Assembly: GCA_016650295.1 (NCBI GenBank)
Contig: JAENWA010000032.1
Coordinates: forward strand, 1 to 64,000
Source of the DNA: Desulfuromonadales bacterium
Lineage (GTDB): Bacteria > Desulfobacterota > Desulfuromonadia > Geobacterales > Pseudopelobacteraceae
DNA: 64,000 nt
Reading direction: 5' to 3'
The position numbers and the translations under genes are program-made. Under the pieces are notes generated by a model. That model ran no database searches. It worked only from the letters and a program-made list of their open reading frames with translations, and was not told the origin of the DNA. This document shows positions 25,357-34,254 of the stretch, one piece after another. The first letter of the stretch is position 1. Every line of letters begins with the position of its first letter.

Positions 25357-26994
25357 TCACATGATTACGGATGCAATGTATTCTTCCGGTGAAACCTCTC
25401 CGTCCATAAGCAACCGCAGACCGGCCTGCTCGATACTCTGGTGTCCGGCCAACTTCAGACAGTCTTCCAGCGCGGCCACGGTGTCGGCCTGCTCGAAGAC
25501 CCGCAGAAACGGCTCGTCAAAGAGGATCACGTCCAGCAGGAAGCACCGTTCGCTGAAACCCCGCTGACCGCATACATCACAACCGGTTGAGCGGTAGAAG
25601 GCGGCCGGCGGCTGTTCCAGCCGCATGGCGGCCAGTTCCTCGCGCGACGGCAGGTATTCAACCCGGCACGATGGGCAGAGGTGCTGGATGCCGGTAAATG
25701 AGATCAACCCGTTGACAAAGACCGGCAGGAAATAATTTTTCTGCTGGTATAACAGCAGCTGCCGCAGGGCGGTGCGGTTGTTGGGCATCTCCAGGCCCGC
25801 CAGAACCTGCTTGCCGTGCACGGCCGCCCGGCAGGCAGCTGAAAAGGTCGATCCCTCGGTGACATCCGCGATTACCAGAATATCCGGGTCGTGGTCGAGA
25901 CTGTCCATGATCAGCCTGGCGCGCTCCGCCCCGGATTCGGGCAGCGCGATGCGCGGAAAGTGTTTCTGCATCCGCCCCGGCCCACCGCCCAGAATAATGA
26001 CATTTCTGCCGGTCGTATCCATCTCCTCCAGCATCAGATCCATGAAACGGTCGCGCTCCCGGGCGTTACGTGAGGCAAAGAAGGTGATGCCCCGGCCGGC
26101 CCGTGCCAGCAGTGCAAAAGCGGATTCCTGCGCCGGCGGCAGATGCAGTTCCACCAGGCGGTCCGGTACGCGGGCGCTGACATGCAGCCGGATGGTGATG
26201 AAGTCGCCCCCCTCTCCCGGCATCATGGCAATCTGGAAGACCGTTTCCCGTGAACGGTAGGAGAAACTGAGCAGGCCGCTGCCGGACTGCGGGACATGGG
26301 CAGCCTTGCGCAGACGGAGAGAAAATTCGGGAAAGTGGTTGGGCGCCAGGGTGCCAATGGTGGCGACCGTTGTGCCCTGTCTCCCGCGAATCAGCACCAC
26401 ATCGCCGAAAGGCTGCAGCGAAAGCGAGGTCAGCCTGTGCTGCAAAATGTAGATCAGCAGGTAATCCAGCAGGATACCGCCGCTCAGGTCGGCATTGACT
26501 GCCTCAAGGCTGTCTTCGGAAAACTCCGTGGATTCAAAACCCATGCTGTCATGCTGGACAGAGCCATAGAATGCGTCGATCATTTCCCGGATCTCACGCA
26601 GCAACGCGACCGAGACGTTGACACTGCAGCCGCTCTCCCGCTCGATTGCCTCAACCGCCGGACGATTGAGCGGGTCGGCCAGGGCGATGTTCAGTTCTCC
26701 GCCGGCCCGGATCAGGGGTATGCAGTTATATGTGCGGGCCATGGCGGCCGGTATCAGGGCAACAGCCAGCGGATCGATCATATCCTGCTTGAGGCGGATA
26801 TAGGGTATGTCCAGCTGGTTGGACAAGGCCCAGTCAATATCCTCCTGGGTGACGATGCCCAGGTTCAGCAGGGCCTCACCGAAGCGGCAGCCGGATCGTT
26901 TCTGTTCCTCCAATGCCGAGTTGACATCATCCGCGGTAATAATCTGGGAGTCGGAGAGGATCTCTCCCAGCGTTCCTTTTCTGATGTTGGACAT
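25357..26994 (-). CDS. PilB/GspE-like protein with degenerate ATPase domain
   Basis: This 545-residue protein begins with an MshEN/GspE N-terminal domain (GTLGEILSDSQIITADDVNS; later LGIVTQEDIDWALSNQLDIPY). It keeps the ATPase-domain layout, including the zinc tetracysteine (CPSC, CDVCG), but the catalytic motifs are lost. The Walker A position reads AGRGITFFASRNARER with no GxxGxGKS/T, and the His box region reads GKQVLAGLEMPNNRTAL instead of HLVxSTLHTN. The start at 26994 has GGAGG upstream. It lies between dnaB and pilT. It is best read as a pseudo-ATPase that may regulate PilT or another pilus ATPase; that role is inference. Confidence 0.8.
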   Translation of the reverse strand: MSNIRKGTLGEILSDSQIITADDVNSALEEQKRSGCRFGEALLNLGIVTQEDIDWALSNQLDIPYIRLKQDMIDPLAVALIPAAMARTYNCIPLIRAGGELNIALADPLNRPAVEAIERESGCSVNVSVALLREIREMIDAFYGSVQHDSMGFESTEFSEDSLEAVNADLSGGILLDYLLIYILQHRLTSLSLQPFGDVVLIRGRQGTTVATIGTLAPNHFPEFSLRLRKAAHVPQSGSGLLSFSYRSRETVFQIAMMPGEGGDFITIRLHVSARVPDRLVELHLPPAQESAFALLARAGRGITFFASRNARERDRFMDLMLEEMDTTGRNVIILGGGPGRMQKHFPRIALPESGAERARLIMDSLDHDPDILVIADVTEGSTFSAACRAAVHGKQVLAGLEMPNNRTALRQLLLYQQKNYFLPVFVNGLISFTGIQHLCPSCRVEYLPSREELAAMRLEQPPAAFYRSTGCDVCGQRGFSERCFLLDVILFDEPFLRVFEQADTVAALEDCLKLAGHQSIEQAGLRLLMDGEVSPEEYIASVIM

Positions 26995-27025
26995 GGCGTC
27001 CTCCGGTAATAACGTGACAGTAGTA

Positions 27026-28405
27026 TTATCCGTCGCTGCGGTCGCTGCGGTTCTCGAAACGGGTATGTTCACCGATAAAGGTCAGTTCGATGGTGCCCAG
27101 GGCGCCGTTGCGCTGCTTGCCGATGATGATCTCGGCGTTGCGCTCATGCCCCTTGCTGCAAGTAGTATCCGGCTTGCGACAATCCTCGCAGTAGACGGTT
27201 TCGCGGTAGACAAACATGATCACGTCGGCATCCTGCTCGATGGCTCCCGACTCGCGCAGGTCGCTCATCATCGGGCGTTTATCGGCGCGTTTTTCCAGTT
27301 CGCGGTTGAGCTGTGACAGCGCCACCACCGGCACCTCCAGCTCCTTGGCCAGCGCCTTGAGCGATCGTGAGATCTCGGAAATCTCCTGCTGGCGGGATTC
27401 GGGATTGTTGCTGCCCTTCATCAATTGCAGGTAGTCGACGATGACCAGGCCGATATCGTGCTCGCTCTTCAAGCGGCGCGCCTTGGAGCGCAGCTCCAGC
27501 ACGCTGATGGAGGGCGAGTCATCGATGAAGATCTTGGCGTTGTGAATAATACCGGCTGCCTGGGCCAGGCGCGGCCAGTCCGAATCATGGAAATGGCCGG
27601 TACGCATCCGGCCGAAGTCGACCCGGGCGATGGAGGCCAGAAAGCGCATCACCAGTTCTTCCTTGCCCATTTCCAGGGAGAAGATCACCGTGGGGCTTTT
27701 CTTTTTGTTATGCGGATTGGCGCTGGCATACTCAGCGATGTTAAGTGCCAGGGTGGTCTTGCCCATGGAAGGCCGGGCAGCGATGATGATCAGGTTGCCG
27801 GGCTGAAAACCGGCTGTTTTGTGATCCAGGTCCACATAACCGGTCGGCACGCCGGTGACATGCTCCTTCTGATCGTACAGGCTCTTGAGGATATTCATGG
27901 CGTCTTTGAGGACCGCCTGCACCGGTACATACTGGGGTCGCGATTTGTTTTCGGAGATCTCGTAGATCTCCTTCTGGGCCTTGTCCAGCAGTTCTTCCAC
28001 ATCGGCCTGTTCATCGTAGCCGCGACTGACGATCTCGGTCGCCACGCTGATCAGTTTTCGATTGGTGGACTTTTCCTTGACCATCTTGCAGTAGTAGGCG
28101 ATGTTGGCCGCCGTGGGGACATAATCCACCAGGGTCGCCAGATAGGCCGCCCCGCCGATCTCTTCCAGCTCTCCGGCCTTTTTGAGCATATCGGTCATGG
28201 TGATAAAATCGCACGGTTCGCGCAGGTCGGACAGCTTCATCATGGACTGGAAGATCTTGCGGTGACTCTCGCGGTAGAAATCCTCCGGCGTGAGCATCTC
28301 CAGCACCCGGTTGATGGCGTCGTTGTCGATCAGGATGCCCCCCAGGATGGACATCTCTGCCTCCAGGCTCTGGGGGGGAAGTTTTCTAAGGTCTGTGTCG
28401 CTCAT
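27026..28405 (-). CDS. dnaB: Replicative DNA helicase DnaB
   Basis: This 459-residue helicase unwinds DNA at the replication fork. The N-terminal domain (PPQSLEAEMSILGGILIDND) is followed by a RecA-like core with Walker A ARPSMGKTTLALNIAEYA at about residue 212. The core continues PTVIFSLEMGKEELVMR, GLVIVDYLQLM, and an arginine-finger region ending KQRNGALGTIELTF. There is no sign of an intein. It is the first gene of a minus-strand run with the pilus-type and molybdopterin genes, so dnaB transcription may feed those genes. Confidence 0.95.
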   Translation of the reverse strand: MSDTDLRKLPPQSLEAEMSILGGILIDNDAINRVLEMLTPEDFYRESHRKIFQSMMKLSDLREPCDFITMTDMLKKAGELEEIGGAAYLATLVDYVPTAANIAYYCKMVKEKSTNRKLISVATEIVSRGYDEQADVEELLDKAQKEIYEISENKSRPQYVPVQAVLKDAMNILKSLYDQKEHVTGVPTGYVDLDHKTAGFQPGNLIIIAARPSMGKTTLALNIAEYASANPHNKKKSPTVIFSLEMGKEELVMRFLASIARVDFGRMRTGHFHDSDWPRLAQAAGIIHNAKIFIDDSPSISVLELRSKARRLKSEHDIGLVIVDYLQLMKGSNNPESRQQEISEISRSLKALAKELEVPVVALSQLNRELEKRADKRPMMSDLRESGAIEQDADVIMFVYRETVYCEDCRKPDTTCSKGHERNAEIIIGKQRNGALGTIELTFIGEHTRFENRSDRSDG

Positions 28406-28452
28406 ATTCGTACGTATTTTCCTCTTGTAAGTTTAATATCCGATGAATTCTG

Positions 28453-28881
28453 TTAGCTGCCGACAAGCTCCATAAAATCGCCCACGGTAATGATCCTGGT
28501 CTGTTTGTAGTTCTTCAGGACCAGCAAATTCTGGTCGCCGGTAATTAGAAATTGAGCGCCACCACTGTCAGCTACCGCAAGAAACATGTCATCGAGAGGA
28601 TCGCGACAGATCCCGGTTACCTGCTCGATAATCTCCACCGGTTCCACAAAGGGGAGGATTTCTTCATTCAAGATAGCGCGAATCTCCCGCAAAGAAAGTT
28701 TGAATTTCGGATACGACAGGACTTTTCTGAATTCAGCGAATGTCTCCTTGGATACCAGCGGGATAATGCGGCCGGTCTTCCACAAGTCACGCAGCATTCC
28801 AACCCGGCCACTGAAGAGAAGAGCCGAGATTAGGACGTTGGTATCGAGGACAATCCGCAGGGGTGCTATCTTCTGGCCCAT
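28453..28881 (-). CDS. PIN-domain toxin (COG1569-type)
   Basis: This 142-residue protein opens RIVLDTNVLISALLFSGR with the first PIN Asp. SKETFAEFRKVLSYPKF supplies the Glu, and CRDPLDDMFLAVADSGGAQF with LITGD gives the later Asp residues, so the active site looks complete. This group is usually paired with an AbrB- or RHH-type antitoxin. Here the AbrB-like gene lies upstream, overlapping by 16 bases. It probably cleaves RNA; the target is unknown. Confidence 0.87.
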   Translation of the reverse strand: MGQKIAPLRIVLDTNVLISALLFSGRVGMLRDLWKTGRIIPLVSKETFAEFRKVLSYPKFKLSLREIRAILNEEILPFVEPVEIIEQVTGICRDPLDDMFLAVADSGGAQFLITGDQNLLVLKNYKQTRIITVGDFMELVGS

Positions 28882-29096
28882 TTAACCGCCTCGGTCACAT
28901 CATTCTCGTCAATACCGAGCTTCCGGATTTTTTCACGGATGCCTTCCAGGGAGGCATTCAGTGGTGTCACCTTCACCGGGGTCAGTACGATGCGGTTATC
29001 TTCCACCACGGCATCAAACAGGTCGATACCGGGAAAGTTGCCGACGATTTCCTTGGGCAAGGTCAGCTGATTTTTCGATGTTTTTTTGGCAAGCAT
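28866..29096 (-). CDS. AbrB/MazE-like antitoxin
   Basis: This 76-residue protein begins KKTSKNQLTLPKEIVGNF, the swapped-hairpin AbrB DNA-binding pattern, and continues DAVVEDNRIVLTPVKV. The C-terminal helix (GIDENDVTEAVKWARR) is the likely toxin-binding part. AAGGAGG precedes the ATG. A possible promoter (TTGTCC, 17 bases, TATTCT) lies about 20-50 bases upstream. It heads the pair with the PIN toxin. Confidence 0.82.
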   Translation of the reverse strand: MLAKKTSKNQLTLPKEIVGNFPGIDLFDAVVEDNRIVLTPVKVTPLNASLEGIREKIRKLGIDENDVTEAVKWARR

Positions 29097-29174
29097 TATT
29101 CCTTACCTCCTTACTATAAGAATAGTCGAGTTTATTGGCGCGGACAACCAGAATTTAGCAGTGTCTAAATTTAC

Positions 29175-30338
29175 TTATCTCCGATGGCGGTGGATAACCT
29201 CTTTCACCGCCTCTACCACATCCGCAGCATCTTCATCGGTCATTTTCGGAAACAGCGGCAGGGAAAGGATGCGTTCCGAGGCATAGCTGGCGTTGGGCAG
29301 TTCAGAGTCGGCCACCGGCAGATGCTCGCGATACCAGGCGTGGTGGTGGATGGCCTTATAGTGCAGGCCGCTGCCGATGTTACTCTTCTTGAGCTCCTCC
29401 ATAAAGCTGTCACGGTCGATGGTCAGCTGTTCGATCCTGACCAGCGGGGTGTAGAGGTGCCAGGCGTGGCGCTGCTGGTAGGGGGCGTAGGCCGGCAGGG
29501 CCAGTTCCGCCATATCCGCCAGTTCCCGGTTGTAGAACTCGGCGATGTCGCGGCGGCGGTCGATGAATCCGTCCAGCCGGGGCAGCTGATGGATGCCGAT
29601 TGCGGCCTGGATATCCATCATGTTGTATTTGAAGCCGGGCAGCAGGATGTCGTAGTTGGGGGTGCCGCTGGCGGCAAAACGCTTCCAGGCCTCGCGGCTC
29701 ATGCCGTGGAACTTCATCAGGGAGATCTCTTCGGCCAGGTTTTCATCGGCGGTGCAGACCATGCCCCCCTCGCCGGTGGTGATGTTCTTGTTGGGGTGAA
29801 ACGAGAAGATCGAGATGGAATCCAGGGAGCCGATCCGTTTGCCCTTGTATTCCGTACCGACGGCGTGGGCGGCATCCTCGATGATCGTCAGACCGTGCTC
29901 TTTCGCCAGGGCAAAGAGCGGGTCCATGTCACAAGCCTGTCCGGCGAAATGCACCGGGATGATGGCGCGAGTGGCGGGCGTAATCTTTTCGCGGACTTTG
30001 GCCGCGTCGATGTTGAGGGTGCCTGGCTCGATATCGGCCAGCACCGGCGTCCCACCGCACAGGATGATCATGCTGACCGTGGAGGCAAAGGTCATGGGGG
30101 TGGTGATGATCTCGTCCCCCTCCTTGATTTTCAGTGCCAGCAGGGTCAGGTGCAGACCGGCGGTGGCCGAGGTCAGCGGCACGGCATAGGGTGCGCCCAC
30201 ATAGGCCTTGAAGGCCTCCTCGAAGCGCTTGACCTTGGGGCCGGTGGTGATCCAGCCGGATTTGAGCGAATCGACGACCTCGTTGATCTCGGCGTCTTCG
30301 ATGGTCGGGGTGGAAAAGGGGAGGAAGGTTGTACGCAT
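29175..30338 (-). CDS. DegT/DnrJ/EryC1-family aminotransferase
   Basis: This 387-residue PLP enzyme of the sugar aminotransferase family transfers an amino group to a nucleotide-keto-sugar. Seen: GWITTGPKVKRFEEAFKAYV, TSATAGLHLTLLALKI, TTPMTFASTVSMI, the PLP Asp region IIEDAAHAVGTEYKG, and the lysine in FSFHPNKNITTGEGGMV. The start at 30338 (MRTTFLPFSTPTI) is the family start; an upstream reading is unsupported. It is not next to other sugar genes here, although a lipid-A-type GT39 transferase lies at 36855. The product sugar cannot be named. Confidence 0.88.
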   Translation of the reverse strand: MRTTFLPFSTPTIEDAEINEVVDSLKSGWITTGPKVKRFEEAFKAYVGAPYAVPLTSATAGLHLTLLALKIKEGDEIITTPMTFASTVSMIILCGGTPVLADIEPGTLNIDAAKVREKITPATRAIIPVHFAGQACDMDPLFALAKEHGLTIIEDAAHAVGTEYKGKRIGSLDSISIFSFHPNKNITTGEGGMVCTADENLAEEISLMKFHGMSREAWKRFAASGTPNYDILLPGFKYNMMDIQAAIGIHQLPRLDGFIDRRRDIAEFYNRELADMAELALPAYAPYQQRHAWHLYTPLVRIEQLTIDRDSFMEELKKSNIGSGLHYKAIHHHAWYREHLPVADSELPNASYASERILSLPLFPKMTDEDAADVVEAVKEVIHRHRR

Positions 30339-30463
30339 GGTGTTGGGTGCTCCTTGAGAAGTTGTTCGATAACCTAGCATGGAAGTAGAAGACAAGAAAG
30401 CAGCAACAAGCTATTCACCTGCTTTGCCCATTATTGGTGCCTTTGCAATCTTAGCGCTCGTTG

Positions 30464-33400
30464 TTAATATTCACTTTCAAACTGCTTGTGGACCCAAAGA
30501 AACTCTTTACGCTTGTTCTGTACTCGGACAAGCCCACCAAAGCTAGCGTCCTTCTCCTTCAATAACGCGTGTAGTTGCCTCAAAGTGGCTCCTTTTGCCT
30601 GAATTACCTCGCCTTGTTCTAAATCAGGCGCATCGTTATGTCCGAGCCACGCCCCTGATTTTTCTCCTCCCTTTAGAACGGAATCGATGCTTTTCTGGCC
30701 AAAGTCCAACTCTTTTTCAATGCCTTTGTATGTAACATTGTCGAGTGCAAGTTTGGTTGCTGAAGCAGCCACAGGTAGCACGAGACTGAGTGTTCCAGTG
30801 AGCACCTTGAAGAAAGGAGCAGCTTTGACAAACCAATCTCGTGGAAGATCCAGCTCATAGACACCACAACAATCATCTTTTCCATTTAATGCCGGGAGCG
30901 GCAAACGGGAATGTTCGCACCATAGTGTCAGACGAAATTTCTGGTTTACCCACTTTGGCCGATCAAGAAATCTGGGATCGACTGGCTGGAAACTAAACAG
31001 CCGCGGTCCGTCTTTGGCCTCATCGATTAAAATTTGGATCATATTTGTAAAAGCATCTTCAACTTGACTCATAATACGCCGGTCGTTTTGGTCAAGCTGA
31101 TGATAGTGCTCCTGTTCACTCTTAATGTGCTGGTATGAAAGTTCACGAATCGTGTCCAGTCTGGAACGCATCTCGTCGAACCCTTTAGAAAACAACACTT
31201 CAATTGACGTGCGCTGTGCGGATGGCGCATTGCGAAGAAGGCAATCAATATTTTGCCATTCATCACATACAGGGCATGGATAGTCTGGTTTATTTCGTTT
31301 TTTACTTTCTATGAGTTTCTGCACTTCAAACAAGCCTATACCAGGAACACCTTTACCGCATGGCACTACGCATGGCACCATCACCTTGCACCGTAGGCCC
31401 GACCAAAAGCTCTCAACAAGCCACTTCACTTCATTCGTTAGTACAGACAGAAATCGCTCAGGATATGGAGCACGTACGGTGATACGTACATCGTTTCCAA
31501 TATATTCCAATAAAGCACGTCCATTGTAGTCATCATCAAGCACAAGCCCGCGTTGCCAATGCACACTTTCCATGAAATTCAAGCGACCAAGCGAATACTT
31601 GTGTAAGCGCACAATCAATAGATAAAAAAGCCCTTCTGCAGTTGCCGATTGACCGCTTCCCGCATCTACTATCTGGCAAATTTGTACCTGCTGTCCATCT
31701 CCTTCATCTGCACTGTCAGTCCATCCAGGGATCTGTGCAGGGCGGGTATCGGGAACCAGTTGTGCGATCAGGCTGGCTCCTTCATTTCCATCATCAGAAA
31801 GTCCTACTACACGATAGGATAAGTCGAAGCGTTCCATCAATCGCAAGAAAACAAAATGTACATCCGCTGGATATCGGTATAGATCTATCTTGCTCGGATC
31901 GTTCCACAACAAACGTAGGCTGGAAAAACTGACCAAACCATGAGTGTCACGGGTTTGCTTGTCGTCAAGGACTAAACTGATTGCCGTGGCTAGCCAATCC
32001 GGTTTAAGGATTACAATATCCCGTAAAAATGGATCGTGCTCGTAATGGATCAAATGACCCAGGCGATGAGAAATACGCACAAGGTCTAGTGCTTCCACCT
32101 CATCCATCTTGTTCTCGCCAAATATTTCAATAACACGTTCAAACGAAAGATAAGCCACCCCTGTTTGCTGTAGAGCTTCGCGCGCACGCTGCCACCGAGC
32201 CGGCACAGAACGCCCCATATCGGGCAGACTTGCTGCAACTCTAGTGATCGCTTCTTTTAGTTCTGAAATGCCTTCACGCTCACCGGTAATGTCATCCGGT
32301 TTGCTATCCACATGGAAGAAGTCTAGTACTGTCTCATGACCAAACAGGTCGTAAATCTCCTGCCGGTCAATGTCCGGCTGTCGCTGTCCTGGTTCACCAT
32401 GAGTGGCTACGACCAGAATCTTGGCATCCGGCTCACGATGTTTAACCAGCTTGATCCAATCTTTGACAAAACCTTGGGTTGGCCCTTCACGCGGTTTCCA
32501 AACAACCAGATAGACTGCCGGAGCGCTGAAGAACAACTGGTGTGTTGGGCGGTATACTCGCTGGCCACCAAAGTCCCATCCATTAAGTGTGATATCAATT
32601 CCATTTTCTGGATTCCTAACAGAAACGGGTTTTATTTCGATACCATGCGTAGATTCGCGTTCCACCCATGGATCTCCTCGTAACGCGCCGAGTAGACAGC
32701 TTTTCCCAACCTCACCCTCACCAACCAAAATGAGCTTTGCTTCGTTCAAAACTACTTGCTCTTCCGCTTGCGCGCGCAGGTATCGCATGACAGCGTCAAG
32801 CCCTTCTTCATATGCCGCTGCTAATTCAGGATGTAGTGGATTCCCTCCAAGTTGAAGTTTTTCAAGTTGGTGGAGTTGAGCCAAACTTGATGGCATCATT
32901 GTTAACATGTTACCAGCGTCTTCAGCATATGAGGCATTCCACGATATCTCAATTCCACCCAAAACAAGAATTTGCAGCCGATTAAGTTTTGAAATAGAGT
33001 CGGGGAGATTTTCGATTTGGTTATTGAGCGCATAGAGTTCAACTAAATTTACGAGGTTACAGATACATTTTGGAAACTCCGTAAATTCATTTGAAGATAT
33101 GGAGATACGCCTCAAGTTAGTAAGCAGAGTTAGAGATTCCGGTAGCTCCTTCAGTTTATTGATCCAAAGCTCCAAATCTACTAACTGCTTGAGCTGGCCA
33201 ACACCATTTGGAATCTTTGTCAGATTGTTAAAAGAGAGGTTCAGTGTTTGTAACTGTATTAGCTGTCCTATGCTCTCAGGAAGTTTTACCAGTTCATTAT
33301 GGGAGATATTCAACGATTGCAACTGCTTTAGCTGGCCCAAACTCTTTGGCAGCTTCTTCAGATTGTTTTGGGAAAGATTCAATATTTGTAATTGCTTAAG

Positions 33401-33883
33401 ATGTCTAAACCAATCAGGTAACTCTGTTAATTCATTAGAGCTGAGGTCCAACAATTGTAACTGATTTAATCGCCACATACTATTTGGTAACTTTGTTAAC
33501 TCGATACTGTGGAGGTGAAGCGATTGCAATTGTGTAAACTGTCCCATCCACTCTGGTAACTCTTTCAATTCGTTTTCGGAGAGACTCAGCGATTGCAACT
33601 GTGTAAACTGCCCCAACCACTCCGGCAATTCAGTCAGTACGTTGTCGGAGAGATCCAACGATTGCAACTGTGTAAGTTGCCCCAACCACTCCGGTAACTC
33701 AGTAAATTCGTTAGAACTGAGGTTCAGTGCCGTTAGCTGGGTAAGCAGACTCAAAAATTTCGGTAGTTCTGCGACATTTGCTAAGTCGTCCATTTGAAAG
33801 CTTAGATCAAGTTCTGTAGCTCCAGTTTTTAGTGCATCTTCAATCATTTCTTTTGCTGTTTTATCCGCCACACCATGTGCCAT
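30464..33883 (-). CDS. Bacterial Roco protein: LRR - Roc GTPase - COR
   Basis: This protein of about 1139 residues has some 13-14 leucine-rich repeats of 23 residues (about 20-350; unit such as LQSLDLSDNVLTELPEWLGQ). A Roc GTPase follows, with P-loop GEGEVGKS (about 388-395), switch WDFGGQ (about 436-441) and THGE at the NKxD position. Then comes a COR domain (about 560-800). The C-terminal third carries a possible zinc pair (CPVC...C near 905) and a hydrophobic stretch VLTGTLSLVLPVAASATKLA. Roco proteins include eukaryotic LRRK2; bacterial roles are mostly unknown. ATG at 33883 has GAGGTG upstream. Base composition is AT-richer than the flanks, suggesting transfer. Confidence 0.87.
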   Translation of the reverse strand: MAHGVADKTAKEMIEDALKTGATELDLSFQMDDLANVAELPKFLSLLTQLTALNLSSNEFTELPEWLGQLTQLQSLDLSDNVLTELPEWLGQFTQLQSLSLSENELKELPEWMGQFTQLQSLHLHSIELTKLPNSMWRLNQLQLLDLSSNELTELPDWFRHLKQLQILNLSQNNLKKLPKSLGQLKQLQSLNISHNELVKLPESIGQLIQLQTLNLSFNNLTKIPNGVGQLKQLVDLELWINKLKELPESLTLLTNLRRISISSNEFTEFPKCICNLVNLVELYALNNQIENLPDSISKLNRLQILVLGGIEISWNASYAEDAGNMLTMMPSSLAQLHQLEKLQLGGNPLHPELAAAYEEGLDAVMRYLRAQAEEQVVLNEAKLILVGEGEVGKSCLLGALRGDPWVERESTHGIEIKPVSVRNPENGIDITLNGWDFGGQRVYRPTHQLFFSAPAVYLVVWKPREGPTQGFVKDWIKLVKHREPDAKILVVATHGEPGQRQPDIDRQEIYDLFGHETVLDFFHVDSKPDDITGEREGISELKEAITRVAASLPDMGRSVPARWQRAREALQQTGVAYLSFERVIEIFGENKMDEVEALDLVRISHRLGHLIHYEHDPFLRDIVILKPDWLATAISLVLDDKQTRDTHGLVSFSSLRLLWNDPSKIDLYRYPADVHFVFLRLMERFDLSYRVVGLSDDGNEGASLIAQLVPDTRPAQIPGWTDSADEGDGQQVQICQIVDAGSGQSATAEGLFYLLIVRLHKYSLGRLNFMESVHWQRGLVLDDDYNGRALLEYIGNDVRITVRAPYPERFLSVLTNEVKWLVESFWSGLRCKVMVPCVVPCGKGVPGIGLFEVQKLIESKKRNKPDYPCPVCDEWQNIDCLLRNAPSAQRTSIEVLFSKGFDEMRSRLDTIRELSYQHIKSEQEHYHQLDQNDRRIMSQVEDAFTNMIQILIDEAKDGPRLFSFQPVDPRFLDRPKWVNQKFRLTLWCEHSRLPLPALNGKDDCCGVYELDLPRDWFVKAAPFFKVLTGTLSLVLPVAASATKLALDNVTYKGIEKELDFGQKSIDSVLKGGEKSGAWLGHNDAPDLEQGEVIQAKGATLRQLHALLKEKDASFGGLVRVQNKRKEFLWVHKQFESEY
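33521..33697. repeat. Tandem 69-base LRR-coding repeats
   Basis: Near-identical DNA units recur every 69 bases inside the Roco gene. GATTGCAACTGTGTAA starts at 33591 and again at 33660, with a diverged copy at 33522; each is followed by CCCCAACCACTCCGG or a close variant. DNA-level identity implies recent expansion or homogenisation of repeat units, not just conserved protein. Confidence 0.75.
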
Positions 33884-34060
33884 AGTCACCACCTCAAGAA
33901 TATATGTGAGACAAGTTTGAATTTATGTAACTCATAAAGACACACTCACGCCGCCAACTCTCCCACCCCAAACGAATCCGCCTGCCTCAACTCAACTCCC
34001 CGCTCAAACCCAGGCAAAAGCTCTGCGATAAAAAATATTAGTGAACTTCAGCATAACACA

Positions 34061-34172
34061 GGAGCGTGGGCATCCTGCCTGCGTTTCAAGCGGACGTTTC
34101 GCTTGAATTGACTGCAAACAAATGTATTCGGGCATAACCCCGCCCGAAACACAGGCAGGATGCCTATGCTCC
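34061..34172. repeat. REP-like nested inverted repeat
   Basis: The outer arms GGAGCGTGGGCATCCTGCCT (34061) and CAGGCAGGATGCCTATGCTC (34152-34171) are complementary with two mismatches. Inside lies a smaller hairpin, TTCAAGCG/CGCTTGAA (about 34085-34106). The sequence type resembles dispersed REP elements. The rest of 33893-34213 holds no gene. Confidence 0.65.
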
Positions 34173-34213
34173 GGAAGAACCAAGCTATCATATCTCGGTA
34201 CAAAACAAATTAT

Positions 34214-34247
34214 GTTACTTGACTTACCAAACTAACCAAGGTAACTT
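34214..34247 (+). promoter_or_regulatory. Promoter and operator of the RHH/methyltransferase unit
   Basis: TTGACT (34219-34224) and TAACTT (34242-34247) are 17 bases apart. The expected transcription start falls at or next to the ATG at 34255, and there is no Shine-Dalgarno, so the transcript looks leaderless. GTTACTTG (34214) and CAAGGTAAC (34238) form an imperfect palindrome covering both boxes. Confidence 0.5.
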
Positions 34248-34254
34248 TACTAAC

